A stretch of DNA of 39,932 nt, from positions 1 through 39,932 of the forward strand of contig JAODBN010000394.1 of assembly GCA_025463965.1 (NCBI GenBank), given 5' to 3'. This document shows positions 7,713-15,860 of the stretch, piece after piece. Made by a program: the position numbers and the translations under genes. The notes under the pieces were generated by a model. It was not told the origin of the DNA. It did no database searches and saw only the letters and a list, made by a program, of their open reading frames with translations. Each line of letters starts with the position of its first letter. Within the stretch, counting starts at the first letter, position 1. Origin of the DNA: Acidimicrobiaceae bacterium. Its GTDB lineage: Bacteria > Actinomycetota > Acidimicrobiia > Acidimicrobiales > Bog-793.

Positions 7713-9625
7713 GGCCCCGCTCCCTCCTCGCGCTCGGCTCGCTCACCCTCGCCGGGACCGTCGCGCTCGCCGGCGCCGCCGTCGCCGGATCCCGCACACC
7801 CCCCACGAAGCGCTCCGGCACGACCTCGACGTCGAGCACCACGACGACGTCGCCCGGTGGCTCGACCACCACGACTGTCCCCTCGGGGCCGATCAAGCTG
7901 AAAAAGGGCGGGACCGTCGTCGTCGCGGTCCCGAGCCTGCCCACCCAGTTCAACCCCAGCACGCCGGCGGGATCCAACGCCGCGACGGCGATGGTCACCG
8001 CGCAGATCTGGCCCTCTCCGTTCGTGGTCGGCCCGAACAACGCCGAGCTGCCGTCGGTCGAGCTCGACTCGGCGGAGCTCGTCGGGGTCAAGCCCGAGAC
8101 GGTCGTCTACACGATCAACAAGGCGGCGGTGTGGTCCGACGGGGTGCCGATCAGCGCGGCGGACTTCATCGAGCAGTGGCACGAGGAGCTCGCCGTCGGC
8201 GCACAGCTCCCGGCCAACACGCCGGTCGCCGGATACCGCGACATCGCCTCGATGAAGAGCTCGTCCAAGGGCAAGGTGGTGACGGTCGTGTTCACCAAGC
8301 CCTACGCGGACTGGGAGGCCCTGTTCTCCGGTCTCATGCCGGCGCACGTCGTCGCCCGCTACGGGTGGGAAAGCGCCTTCGCCGGCGCCGATCCGGCGCA
8401 CCTCGTGTCGGGCGGCCCCTACGAGGTGACCGCCGTCGTGCCCGGCAAGGAGGTCGTGCTCGGTCGCAACCCGCACTATTGGGGCCAGTCCCCGACGCTC
8501 GATCGCATCGTGTTCCTGGTGGTCCATGGTGCGTCGAAGATCATCGCCGGGCTCCAGCACGGCCAGATCCAGGTGGCGGCGCTCGCGCCGAGCCGCACCC
8601 TCGACGAGGCCATCTGGGGCGTCAACACGCTCGGTGACGAGGTCGTCCAGTCCCCGATGCAGTGGCAGCTCGACTTCAACCTGAACGACCCGACACTCTC
8701 CTCGCTGGTGCTTCGCCAGGCGCTCGTCGAGGCGATCAGCCGCACCGAGCTCGCCGCGGACTCGGTCGACTTCGAGAACGGGAACAACCCGCTGTCGGGC
8801 AACCGGCTCTTCACCATCGGGGCGCCTGGCAGCCAAGGCAACGCCGGCGGCTATCCCGCCGTGGACGACACCCTCTCCGCCAAGGTGCTCGCTCTCGCTG
8901 GCTACCGCCTCGGACCCGACGGGCTCGTGCACCGAAGCGACGGCACCGCGCTCGTGCTCCAGCTGGTGGGGCCCACCGGGAGCCTCCTCGTGCGCCAGGT
9001 CGAACAGCAGCTCCAGGCCCAGTTCCAAGACGTCGGGGTGACCCTCCAGGTGAAGAACGTCCCGGCGGGCGAGCTCCTCTCGAGCACGCTTCCCTCCGGC
9101 GCCTACCAGCTGGCGCTGGCGCCCTATCTGCTCTCCCCCTATCCGGCGGAGAACGCCTCGTTCTACGAGAGCCCGGTGGCTCCCGTTGCCTCCACCCCCT
9201 TCGAGGCGAAGAGCTCAAGCTCGGGCGTGGAGACGGCCACCCTGCTCAAGCCGTTGGCGCCGGGCTCGGGAACCGAGCCTTCGGCGGTCCAGGCGGGGAC
9301 GGTGACCCGGGACGTCACCGGCTATCAGGACCCCGCGGTATCGGCGCTGTTCGACCAGGCCGAGCAGCAGCTCAACCCGCTCTCGATGGAGAGCCTCTAC
9401 AACCAGGCCGACTCCCAGCTCTGGCTGGACCTTCCGACCCTGCCGCTGTTCCAGGTCCCCGTCGAGCTCGTGAAGTCGAACCTTTTGGTGAACGTGCATG
9501 AGTCCTCGACGCTGGCCGGCCCGCTGTACAACGCGCAGAACTGGGCGATCCAGCTCCCGCCACCACCGACCACCACGACGACGACATCCACGACGACGAG
9601 CACGACGCTCGCCAAGAAGGGATAG
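7703..9625 (+). CDS. Family-5 extracellular solute-binding protein (oligopeptide/DppA-like)
   Basis: A 640-residue secreted binding protein of the SBP_bac_5 family (peptide, nickel or oligosaccharide ABC importers). The N-terminus is a signal peptide (basic MGLRPRS, then a hydrophobic stretch ending near AAVAGS) without a lipobox cysteine. A Thr/Ser-rich linker follows at about residues 35-55, then the binding domain (SDGVPISAADFIEQW, GGPYEVTAVVPGKEVVLGRNPHYWG). The C-terminus is another Thr-rich tail (residues about 622-635). No permease or ATPase genes lie nearby. The overlap with secG suggests coupled expression. The ligand cannot be inferred. Confidence 0.88.
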   Translation: MGLRPRSLLALGSLTLAGTVALAGAAVAGSRTPPTKRSGTTSTSSTTTTSPGGSTTTTVPSGPIKLKKGGTVVVAVPSLPTQFNPSTPAGSNAATAMVTAQIWPSPFVVGPNNAELPSVELDSAELVGVKPETVVYTINKAAVWSDGVPISAADFIEQWHEELAVGAQLPANTPVAGYRDIASMKSSSKGKVVTVVFTKPYADWEALFSGLMPAHVVARYGWESAFAGADPAHLVSGGPYEVTAVVPGKEVVLGRNPHYWGQSPTLDRIVFLVVHGASKIIAGLQHGQIQVAALAPSRTLDEAIWGVNTLGDEVVQSPMQWQLDFNLNDPTLSSLVLRQALVEAISRTELAADSVDFENGNNPLSGNRLFTIGAPGSQGNAGGYPAVDDTLSAKVLALAGYRLGPDGLVHRSDGTALVLQLVGPTGSLLVRQVEQQLQAQFQDVGVTLQVKNVPAGELLSSTLPSGAYQLALAPYLLSPYPAENASFYESPVAPVASTPFEAKSSSSGVETATLLKPLAPGSGTEPSAVQAGTVTRDVTGYQDPAVSALFDQAEQQLNPLSMESLYNQADSQLWLDLPTLPLFQVPVELVKSNLLVNVHESSTLAGPLYNAQNWAIQLPPPPTTTTTTSTTTSTTLAKKG

Positions 9626-9776
9626 GACCGGCCGAGACTGGTCGGAGGGCCTCCAGTGGCTCTACTCGCCGGGCCGTTCGAGGGCTGGTGCGGGCCGCGC
9701 CCTTCTGGAGCCCGCGAGTGGCCGCGCTAACATGCTCGCTGCTCCAGGAACGGCTCCGGCCGCCCCGGGAGGCCAC

Positions 9777-9860
9777 GTCGGAGTGGCGGAATAGGTAGAC
9801 GCGCTAGCTTGAGGGGCTAGTGCCCGAAAGGGCGTGGGGGTTCAAGTCCCCCCTCCGACA
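9777..9860 (+). tRNA. tRNA-Leu (anticodon GAG)
   Basis: Cloverleaf folded by eye: acceptor GTCGGAG pairs with CTCCGAC, with discriminator A at 9860. The anticodon stem is CTAGC/GCTAG with loop TTGAGGG, giving anticodon GAG. A long variable arm (TGCCCGAAAGGGCG) marks a class II tRNA, and the T arm is GGGGG-TTCAAGT-CCCCC. The CCA end is not encoded here (the next bases are CGA), although the repeated copy at 15125 is followed by CA, completing CCA. The 3' half serves as an integration site. Confidence 0.95.
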
Positions 9861-9861
9861 C
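9843..9861 (+). repeat. Left attachment-site copy (tRNA 3' end)
   Basis: The 19 bases CAAGTCCCCCCTCCGACAC, the 3' end of tRNA-Leu plus one base, recur exactly at 15125-15143. This is the footprint left by a tyrosine-recombinase element that integrated into the tRNA gene. Confidence 0.85.
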
Positions 9862-9868
9862 GAATGTC

Positions 9869-9907
9869 CTGTCGCGAGACAGCGTTCACACCTGTCTCGC
9901 GACACAG
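9869..9907. repeat. Inverted repeat, IS481-like terminus
   Basis: GTCGCGAGACAG (9871-9882) and CTGTCTCGCGAC (9892-9903) form a perfect 12-base inverted repeat, with GTTCACACC occurring twice around it. It lies directly after the transposase remnant's stop, so it is probably the end of that insertion sequence. Confidence 0.55.
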
Positions 9908-9908
9908 T

Positions 9909-10180
9909 TCACACCACCAGCGGTTGATAGTCACGCGAGAGGTCAAGCGCCAGCTCGCGTAGGCATTCGCCGTCCTCGGTGATCACCCGGACGTGCAGAT
10001 CGTGGACGAGCAGGATCACCCGCTGTCCCGCGAACGCCCTTCCGATGTCAATGTGGTGAAGCTGGCTGCCCACACGCAGCGTCACCTTGCCCGTCGTCCC
10101 GACGACATCGCGCCGGGTTCGGAAGTGACTGATCGGGATCGGTTCGTCTGACGGCTGCGCCGCAAAGGCTTTGGCTAAGA
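9909..10180 (-). pseudogene. IS481-family transposase, C-terminal remnant
   Basis: Reading the minus strand gives about 90 residues ending at a TGA at 9911-9909. They include EPIPISHFRTRRDVVG, VTLRVGSQLHHIDIG, GQRVILLVHDLHVRV and LALDLSRDYQPL. The segment GQRV.LLV.DLHVRV...G..LREL.LD.SRDYQ is the conserved end of IS481-type DDE transposases, downstream of the catalytic core. An in-frame stop lies just upstream (near 10181-10183), and the DDE core is absent, so only the tail survives. It abuts the tRNA side of the island. Confidence 0.72.
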
Positions 10181-10202
10181 CCTACCCGCCGTTGCTCACG
10201 AA

Positions 10203-11954
10203 CTAGGAATCGCCGCCTTCCGCCCCACCTGACTGGGTGGATTCGGACTCGGTTTCCGGCGGCTGGCTTTCTGGGAGCGGCCCTCCGGACTCGACAACCT
10301 TGTTGCCTTCGAAGCTGACCCGGACGCGGCCGCCGGAGAGCTGCTCCACGCCGAGGATGCGGGCATCGGCGCATCGAAGCAAGCAGGAGCCAACGAGGAC
10401 TTCGTTGCCGCCATTGGACACGGTAAGTGGTTCGGTGCGCTGGAAGCCGCCGTCGCCCTCGATGCACTCGCGCAGTGCAGGAAGCTCCTCCTCGCTCCCC
10501 TCGGACGCCCCCGTCCAGTGCTCCTCGAATTCGTAGGTCTCCCCGCGAAGTAGCGCGATGGCGCGGCGCACTGACTGCCGTTCTTCATCAGATTCCGGGA
10601 ATACGAGCGGCGTTGTCGTGAACTTCTGCAACTGCTCCAGAAGGTCGAGGTGCCAGAGCCCGGACTCCCAGTTCGATAATGGCGGCTCACCCAACGGCAG
10701 TTCGGCCTGCGTCATCACGTTGAATGTGCTGCGCAGTCGGAATCTCAGCAAGTGAGGTCGCCGGATGTTCGCCACCAGTCGGTACCCGGGGCCGACAGTC
10801 GCGACGGGAGCGCCGGGAACGCGCTCGAGCTGCAGCGAATACTCGAGCCTCAGTCGGCCATGGACCGGGAATTCCAGTCGAAGCTCAAGATGAAGGTGTC
10901 CTGTTGACTCCGAGGCGCGCAGCTCCAGACCCTTCTGCCCCTTGCTGAGCGTTGCGATTGGGAGGAGTGCTGAGCCGATCGCCGTCCCGTCTTCTGCGAT
11001 GACTTCGATGTCAGCCCACAGAGGAATGTCGGGCTGCGTTGCAGGCGCGTGGACTTGGATCTGCCAAGCGCTCCTCTCGCTTGTTGAACCAAGGCCACCG
11101 GGAACGTTGAACGCGACGGCGTGGACAGCCTCTGGAGGGATTTCGAAGGCAGTCCCGTAGTCCTGATGGGCCTGGAATGCGTCGCGCAGGTCTACCCCCG
11201 CTTCCTGGTCGAGCACCGCGAACGTGAAGTTCCCGCCGATGGGACGGTCGAGGACTGCCTGAGGGAATCTCGCGTAGACGTCGACGGTCACAAAGGACCC
11301 GTTCTCGACCGGCATCGTGGTGGTCATCACCGCCTGTGGATCCACTGATGGGCGCGCTGACGTGACGCGTAGGTCGTAGCGGTAGTACGGGTCGGTGCGG
11401 TTGAGCTCCTGATGCAGATCGCCAAGGGATGTGACCACATCGACCGGCCGCACGGGGTCTGTTGGTCGTCCGAGTAGTTGTGCGAGGGTGCGAACCTTCG
11501 CCTCGAGTTCCGCCTTGCCGTTCTCGAGGAAGTAGCTAATGACGAACCAGTATTTGGAGGCCTCCGAGTGCCAGAACGTGAGGCCACGCCAGTCGCAGGC
11601 AAAGCCTGCATCGGCCGTCAGCTCGTTGAACCACTCGTCGTCTCCACTCGTCGGGTTGAGGGGGATCACGAGTGACCACTGAACGACTGGTCCATCGAGC
11701 CTCGGGTTGATCTTCACCCGCTCGAGCGACTCGGCGATCTTGGCCTTGTCGTTCGCCGATAGTGACTCAGTGAACCGCTTGATCTGGAAGACGTGATAGT
11801 CGCCTGCGACCGGTTCGTAGACGTCCACACCGCCGTCACCCTGCGACGGGCGGCGATGTTGGGCAGTGGGCCGCTCCTGGAGGAGGAGCACCGCCATCAC
11901 ATCCTCGATGAGCTCACCTGGATAGCTGCCCCAGTGCACAGGACCGACTGTCAT
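10203..11954 (-). CDS. Restriction-endonuclease-like (PD-(D/E)XK) protein with a large unknown C-terminal part
   Basis: A 583-residue protein, transcribed leftwards. The N-terminal 60 residues fit a PD-(D/E)XK nuclease of Mrr type: Glu14/Glu17 in PGELIEDV, then GDGGVDV (Asp44), then VFQIKRF (Gln57-x-Lys59). This is the E...D...QxK pattern of Mrr-like enzymes. The remaining ~500 residues are rich in predicted beta strands and I do not recognise them. The acidic C-terminus (ESQPPETESESTQSGG) looks disordered. It is divergent from the OGG-fold gene across a 66-base gap, which probably holds both promoters. Placement on a tRNA island and a nuclease domain suggest a defence role, which is inference. 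Confidence 0.7.
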   Translation of the reverse strand: MTVGPVHWGSYPGELIEDVMAVLLLQERPTAQHRRPSQGDGGVDVYEPVAGDYHVFQIKRFTESLSANDKAKIAESLERVKINPRLDGPVVQWSLVIPLNPTSGDDEWFNELTADAGFACDWRGLTFWHSEASKYWFVISYFLENGKAELEAKVRTLAQLLGRPTDPVRPVDVVTSLGDLHQELNRTDPYYRYDLRVTSARPSVDPQAVMTTTMPVENGSFVTVDVYARFPQAVLDRPIGGNFTFAVLDQEAGVDLRDAFQAHQDYGTAFEIPPEAVHAVAFNVPGGLGSTSERSAWQIQVHAPATQPDIPLWADIEVIAEDGTAIGSALLPIATLSKGQKGLELRASESTGHLHLELRLEFPVHGRLRLEYSLQLERVPGAPVATVGPGYRLVANIRRPHLLRFRLRSTFNVMTQAELPLGEPPLSNWESGLWHLDLLEQLQKFTTTPLVFPESDEERQSVRRAIALLRGETYEFEEHWTGASEGSEEELPALRECIEGDGGFQRTEPLTVSNGGNEVLVGSCLLRCADARILGVEQLSGGRVRVSFEGNKVVESGGPLPESQPPETESESTQSGGAEGGDS

Positions 11955-12020
11955 AGGGACAAGGATGCCCGAGCGGTGAGACAGTCGGCAGGTGCTTCAC
12001 GATGACGAAGGGCGGCGGCG

Positions 12021-12725
12021 ATGGCCTACTGGACCAACTCGGAAGTGTTGGAGGCAGTCAACCAGGAGATTGAAGCCCACACCGCCGCGTGGGTGTTAGA
12101 AGAGCAGCCCATTGGGTGGGACGAGGTTCGATGGCGCAAGTCATGGTCCAAGTACGAGATGCCTGCCGACGCCCCAATCCTCGACGCTCTTGCCCTCGAG
12201 CTGGTGCAGTACGGGCTCATCCGTCGCAGCTTCGTCTTTGCTCACGCCCACGAGGACCCGACCGACCTCGTTACGGCCGTCATGGCTTGGGGTTCGGGCG
12301 ACGAGGACAACCGCGGTGCCTGGCGGGCCGCCGAGGCAATTGGTGGCCCCGTAGACGATGTCTTCGCAGACGTGACGGCGGCACTCGGCCAAGGGCAGGG
12401 CGCAATCACGGAAGCGTTCCGGGCCCTTTTCCACAACGGACAAGCCCGGCTACCTCGCTGCAACGTGTCCTACGGGACGAAGGTCCTGCACTTCTTCGCT
12501 TACCAGGGCCAAGTACGACCTCGGCCGCTGATTTACGACCTGCGTGTGGCGAACGCCCTCGCACGCATGCCCTCCGCTCCTTACGTTCCCCACCAGGGCA
12601 GTGTCATCCGGGGCGACCAGTACGAGCGGTACTGCTCCTGGGCTGAGGCCTACGCCGAGGACAAGAAGACTGAGCCGATAGTCGTCGAATACGCGCTGTT
12701 CGCGGTTGGAGGACGATTGACCTGA
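12021..12725 (+). CDS. OGG-fold (8-oxoguanine-glycosylase-like) protein
   Basis: A 234-residue protein. The segment LPRCNVSYGTKVLHFFAYQGQ....LIYDLRVANAL (about residues 147-180) resembles the bacterial OGG-fold family, where a GTKFLYF...P.ILD..VA.AL block replaces the helix-hairpin-helix region of 8-oxoguanine glycosylases. I cannot confirm a catalytic Lys/Asp pair. Such proteins are common on accessory islands next to nucleases. ATG 12021 has a purine-rich site (GAAGGGCGGCGG) upstream. It is divergent from the nuclease-like gene and 37 bases ahead of the next gene, so it may be co-transcribed with that one. Confidence 0.6.
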   Translation: MAYWTNSEVLEAVNQEIEAHTAAWVLEEQPIGWDEVRWRKSWSKYEMPADAPILDALALELVQYGLIRRSFVFAHAHEDPTDLVTAVMAWGSGDEDNRGAWRAAEAIGGPVDDVFADVTAALGQGQGAITEAFRALFHNGQARLPRCNVSYGTKVLHFFAYQGQVRPRPLIYDLRVANALARMPSAPYVPHQGSVIRGDQYERYCSWAEAYAEDKKTEPIVVEYALFAVGGRLT

Positions 12726-12762
12726 CCAGGCCCCGTGACACCCCTCTGGCATCCTCGTACTC

Positions 12763-13815
12763 GTGGATGCACGGTGGGATGCCGCCAAGACGGTCTGGGG
12801 CGCCGTCCTCGGCCCGGTCGTCAAGGGCACGCTGCCCTACAACGACCTCCGGCAACGGCGTCAGGTACGGCGCGAGACTCGACGCCTGATCACGTGTGAA
12901 CCCTGGCGGGGGAACGATGCAACACCTATCCAGCTTGCGCAGCTTGCCCTCGCGCGCTCGTTGGCCCTGCAGACGAACACACGCCGCGCAGTACGTCATG
13001 GCGAAGCGGTAGCGCTGCTGGCCAGATCTGCGCTCGAGACCTGCTTCGTCGGCCTCTATTGCCTCTATGGCGATGACCCCCTGACCGCGATGCGCGGTGG
13101 TAACGCCAAGGCGCTGCGCAGGATGCTCGTGAACCTAGGGCACGAGGACATCATCACCGAAGACGTCCTGAAGGCGATCGAGGCGGACATAGGGGGTGAC
13201 GGCAAGCTCCCCGACGCACGGAAGATGGCGGAATCCATCTCGGCTGGACTCAACGACGCCCCGTTCCCGCTCAACCTCTACTGGCGGGTGTACGTGCCCC
13301 TGTCGGAGTTCTTCGCCCACGCGAATGGGATGTCGCTGATGCGCCACGTAGGCGACAAGGGAGTGCTCCTTGAAAAGGCGGCGTACCCTTGGGCTCGCTG
13401 GTCAGCCGTCCATACAGCAGATGGCTGTGTTGGGCTTCTCGCCGCCGCGATCGCGCACAAGGACGGGCACCCCAACGAACTATTCGGCAGCTACGCCGAT
13501 CACCATCTGCTGCGGTCACTCGCTCCACTGGCAGTTGTGAGCGGCAAGGGCATGTTCCGATCGCTCGGACCGCGACGACTGTTGGCGCTTGTCAAGGGTG
13601 TCGTGGACCTGCGCGCCTACAAGGCTTCCGGTCGCGCCGAGGCCGACAGCTTCGATGACCGGGTGGCATATCTCCGCTCTTGGTTCGAGCGTCACGTCGG
13701 CAACTTCGACGACATCTCCGAGGAGATCTGGGATATCTACGTCGAGCGGGTCGTGACAGTGCTCGCCACGAACGAGCCGGCTTCGGACCCCCCGTCTCCA
13801 GGAACATCCGCTTAG
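12763..13815 (+). CDS. Helical protein of unknown function (possibly DUF5677-like)
   Basis: A 350-residue, mostly helical protein with no signal peptide or clear membrane segment. The part EAVALLARSALETCFVGLYCLYG (residues ~82-104), followed later by LSEFFAHANGMSLMRH, recalls DUF5677/AbiV-type helical proteins. The match is by eye only, and I assign no function. It starts 37 bases after the OGG-fold gene on the same strand. The 163 bases after it, up to the convergent DUF4238 gene, contain nothing I recognise. Confidence 0.6.
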   Translation: MDARWDAAKTVWGAVLGPVVKGTLPYNDLRQRRQVRRETRRLITCEPWRGNDATPIQLAQLALARSLALQTNTRRAVRHGEAVALLARSALETCFVGLYCLYGDDPLTAMRGGNAKALRRMLVNLGHEDIITEDVLKAIEADIGGDGKLPDARKMAESISAGLNDAPFPLNLYWRVYVPLSEFFAHANGMSLMRHVGDKGVLLEKAAYPWARWSAVHTADGCVGLLAAAIAHKDGHPNELFGSYADHHLLRSLAPLAVVSGKGMFRSLGPRRLLALVKGVVDLRAYKASGRAEADSFDDRVAYLRSWFERHVGNFDDISEEIWDIYVERVVTVLATNEPASDPPSPGTSA

Positions 13816-13979
13816 GTCTGCGCCAATGTCCGCTCGGTGACCAGAGCTGGGCAGCTCACGGCGAGCCGCCTTTGACACCTGGCTCGAGCAAGTGGCCAGA
13901 CCAAGTAGCGCCTGCGGCTGCGCCTCGAACCCAGGCGCTGAGCTGGGTAACAACGGCTCTCTGGTGCCGGCTTTACCAC

Positions 13980-15044
13980 CTAGGTCGGGTCCGGGAAATC
14001 GGCCCAGTTGATTTGATGACCTCCAGGCGACATCGGGTGCGGCTCGTCAGGGTGCTCGGCCGCGTACTCCGCCATCACCTTCAGGCGGTGCTGAAGCCGT
14101 CGGACGTGGGCGGTCTCGTACGTCACCGACTGCGGCATCGGGAGCGATGCTCTGGGCCCCAGGAGCTCGGCGAGCGAGTCGTCAGGATGGTGATAGAGCC
14201 AGCGCGTGGCGTTCTCCGCCATCATCCGGCTAACCGCCCGCGCACTCGTCGTCGTCCCGTGGATCTCCCGGCCGTTGGGCACGTCCCAGTCTGGGTCGAC
14301 CCGGTTCCTGAGTAGGAGACAGCACGAGCGAGAGACCGGGAAATAGATGACCTGGGCGTTTGCCATGCCCACGCCGTAGATCTGCGGCATCTCGGGATTC
14401 GCAGCGAGGATTATCGGCGAGTCTGAAGTGAGGAGATGCCGGCGATCCCACCGCATGACGTGCCAGCTGTAGGTCATGGTGAACGGCTCCAAGAACTCGT
14501 CGAGCAACTTGAACGAGTCGACTAGGTGAGCTTCGCTCTGGCGCGAGACGTTCCAGTTGAGGTCCCCCACCGAAACCCAGGCCTCGGTCACCTCCTCTTC
14601 GGTCGGCGGACGTCCCAGGTGGTTCTCGAGGGACCTCCGCATCCCCATAGGTCCTTCGGCCGCGACAGTCAGCTTCATAAGGAGGTCGGCGAGTGCGTCC
14701 CCCTCGTCCCTACGGGTCGGGACTCGCAGCAGTTGGAATAGCACGAGCCGGGCAACGACCTCTAGTTCGTCCTCCTCCATCCATCCACCGCGGGCGATGC
14801 GAGCAATCACTGCACCGGCGGGTCCCTCGACACGGTTGGCGATGGCGACCTCCGCCTCATCCGAGAGGCTCCCGTTCTTGAGCTCGATGGTGTTGTAGTC
14901 GTTTTCGGCCGCAGCGTCGTCGATCGACCGCGGGAACGACCTGCCGTCCGCCCGGAGGTCGACCACTTGGATGACGCCAACCTTGGCGAACTCCCGAAGG
15001 ACGAGCTTCGACACGAAGTGGTGGCGGACTCGTCGCTCGGCCAT
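13980..15044 (-). CDS. DUF4238 domain-containing protein
   Basis: A 354-residue protein, transcribed leftwards. The N-terminus RRVRHHFVSKLVLREFA is the hallmark of DUF4238 (an HH.F.P/S..LL..FA motif near the start). Further blocks are VVDLRADGRSFPRSIDDAAAENDYN and the middle part WHVMRWDRRHLLTSDSPIIL (SDSPI is conserved in the family). The biochemical role is unknown; the family is frequent on phage and genomic islands. It is the last gene before the right attachment repeat and is oriented away from it. Confidence 0.78.
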   Translation of the reverse strand: MAERRVRHHFVSKLVLREFAKVGVIQVVDLRADGRSFPRSIDDAAAENDYNTIELKNGSLSDEAEVAIANRVEGPAGAVIARIARGGWMEEDELEVVARLVLFQLLRVPTRRDEGDALADLLMKLTVAAEGPMGMRRSLENHLGRPPTEEEVTEAWVSVGDLNWNVSRQSEAHLVDSFKLLDEFLEPFTMTYSWHVMRWDRRHLLTSDSPIILAANPEMPQIYGVGMANAQVIYFPVSRSCCLLLRNRVDPDWDVPNGREIHGTTTSARAVSRMMAENATRWLYHHPDDSLAELLGPRASLPMPQSVTYETAHVRRLQHRLKVMAEYAAEHPDEPHPMSPGGHQINWADFPDPT

Positions 15045-15124
15045 AGCGTGATCTTCGCAGCACCCCCGTCACCCGCGAAGTCAAGCGAACTAACTCCCAC
15101 GTGATCCCGCGGGTCGCAGGCGGC

Positions 15125-15143
15125 CAAGTCCCCCCTCCGACAC
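15125..15143 (+). repeat. Right attachment-site copy
   Basis: Exact second copy of CAAGTCCCCCCTCCGACAC from the tRNA-Leu 3' end. It is followed by CA, completing an encoded CCA after the discriminator base, and then by a strong hairpin. This side may preserve the original downstream flank of the tRNA gene or the left end of an older element. Confidence 0.82.
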
Positions 15144-15149
15144 CATATA

Positions 15150-15174
15150 AAGCCCAGCTCAACGAGCTGGGCTT
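15150..15174 (+). terminator. Perfect 11-bp hairpin, probable displaced tRNA terminator
   Basis: AAGCCCAGCTC - AAC - GAGCTGGGCTT is followed by CTTGATTT. The hairpin begins 6 bases after the att repeat, the spacing expected of a tRNA terminator. It is separated from the intact tRNA by the 5.3-kb island. Confidence 0.65.
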
Positions 15175-15216
15175 CTTGATTTGCCAACGCAAAGTCATCC
15201 CTCCGGCCACCGTCTT

Positions 15217-15249
15217 GGACACGAGGTGGACACGAGGTGGACACGACAC
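15217..15249. repeat. Tandem 11-base repeats, candidate integrase arm-type sites
   Basis: GGACACGAGGT occurs twice head to tail (15217-15227, 15228-15238), followed by a partial third copy (GGACACGACAC). The repeats lie between the att repeat and the integrase remnant, where arm-type binding sites of tyrosine integrases are found. Confidence 0.5.
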
Positions 15250-15860
15250 CTCACGGACACCGTCCGGGCACGGAGGAGCTGTGGAGCGTGGGCGAGAACG
15301 TCGCGCGGCCGGGGGGCGGCTACTACCGACTCGAGCTCTCCCGGGCCTGGCGGTCGGCGACGCCAGAAATGGGTCGGCGCGTTCGAGGCCGAGCACAACG
15401 CCAGGGCGCCCTCGCCGCCGTCCAGGTGGACGTGTCCCCCGGGAAGGAGGCGGCGCGCACCTTCGCTGACCTCACCGAGGAGTGGCTGGAGGTCGTCGGG
15501 TCGTGACGGAGACTGGACCGACTCTCGAGTGCCCAGATCCAGCGTTTGTACGTCGCGCACAGCGCTCGTGGAGCGCCCGCGGGACGACTCGAGGGAGCGG
15601 CCGGTCTACTCGCCGGACCAAGTGCGACGCTTCCTCGGGGCAGTGGGCAGCGACCGGTTGCGCGCCCTGTGGCAACTCGTCCCTTACCACGAGGGCTCCG
15701 CCGAGAAGAACTCGCCCGGACTGCGCTGGAGAGACCTCGACCCCGCGGCGTCGCCGCCGCTGCTGACCGTCCGGTCCACCCGCACCACTGCCGGCAACAA
15801 AGTTGTTGAGGGCGATCCGTAGACGCGTTCGGGGCGTCGCACCCTGGTGCTGATGGCCAG
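15250..15860 (+). pseudogene. Tyrosine-type integrase, multiply frameshifted
   Basis: Pieces of a phage-type integrase appear in order but in different frames. First is an N-terminal GGRRRQKWVGAFEAEHNA, then ALAAVQVDV...RTFADLTEEWLEVV (arm/SAM-like domain). Next is VYSPDQVRRFLGAVGSDRLRALWQL...GLRWRDLDP (start of the catalytic domain), and after an in-frame TAG at 15820-15822, TRSGRRTLVLM. The first catalytic Arg region (normally G.RRGE) reads EGSAEKN, and the H-x-x-R and Tyr parts are absent. It is dead, and it lies outside the island's right repeat. Confidence 0.72.

Larger units (their letters stand above)
9862..15143. mobile_element. Genomic island integrated at tRNA-Leu(GAG)
   Basis: A segment of about 5.3 kb bounded by the 19-base direct repeat of the tRNA 3' end. 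It holds an IS481-type remnant and four accessory genes, none of them housekeeping. Third-codon-position GC is visibly less extreme than in the uvrC-secG block. No integrase gene is found inside; the only integrase trace lies just outside the right repeat. The island therefore looks non-autonomous or has lost its mobility genes. Confidence 0.75.

Noticed and set aside
10048..10467. Open frame on the minus strand overlapping the IS481 remnant and the end of the nuclease-like gene
   Set aside because: It is in a different frame from the transposase tail and has no recognisable motif; the conserved tail reads in the neighbouring frame.
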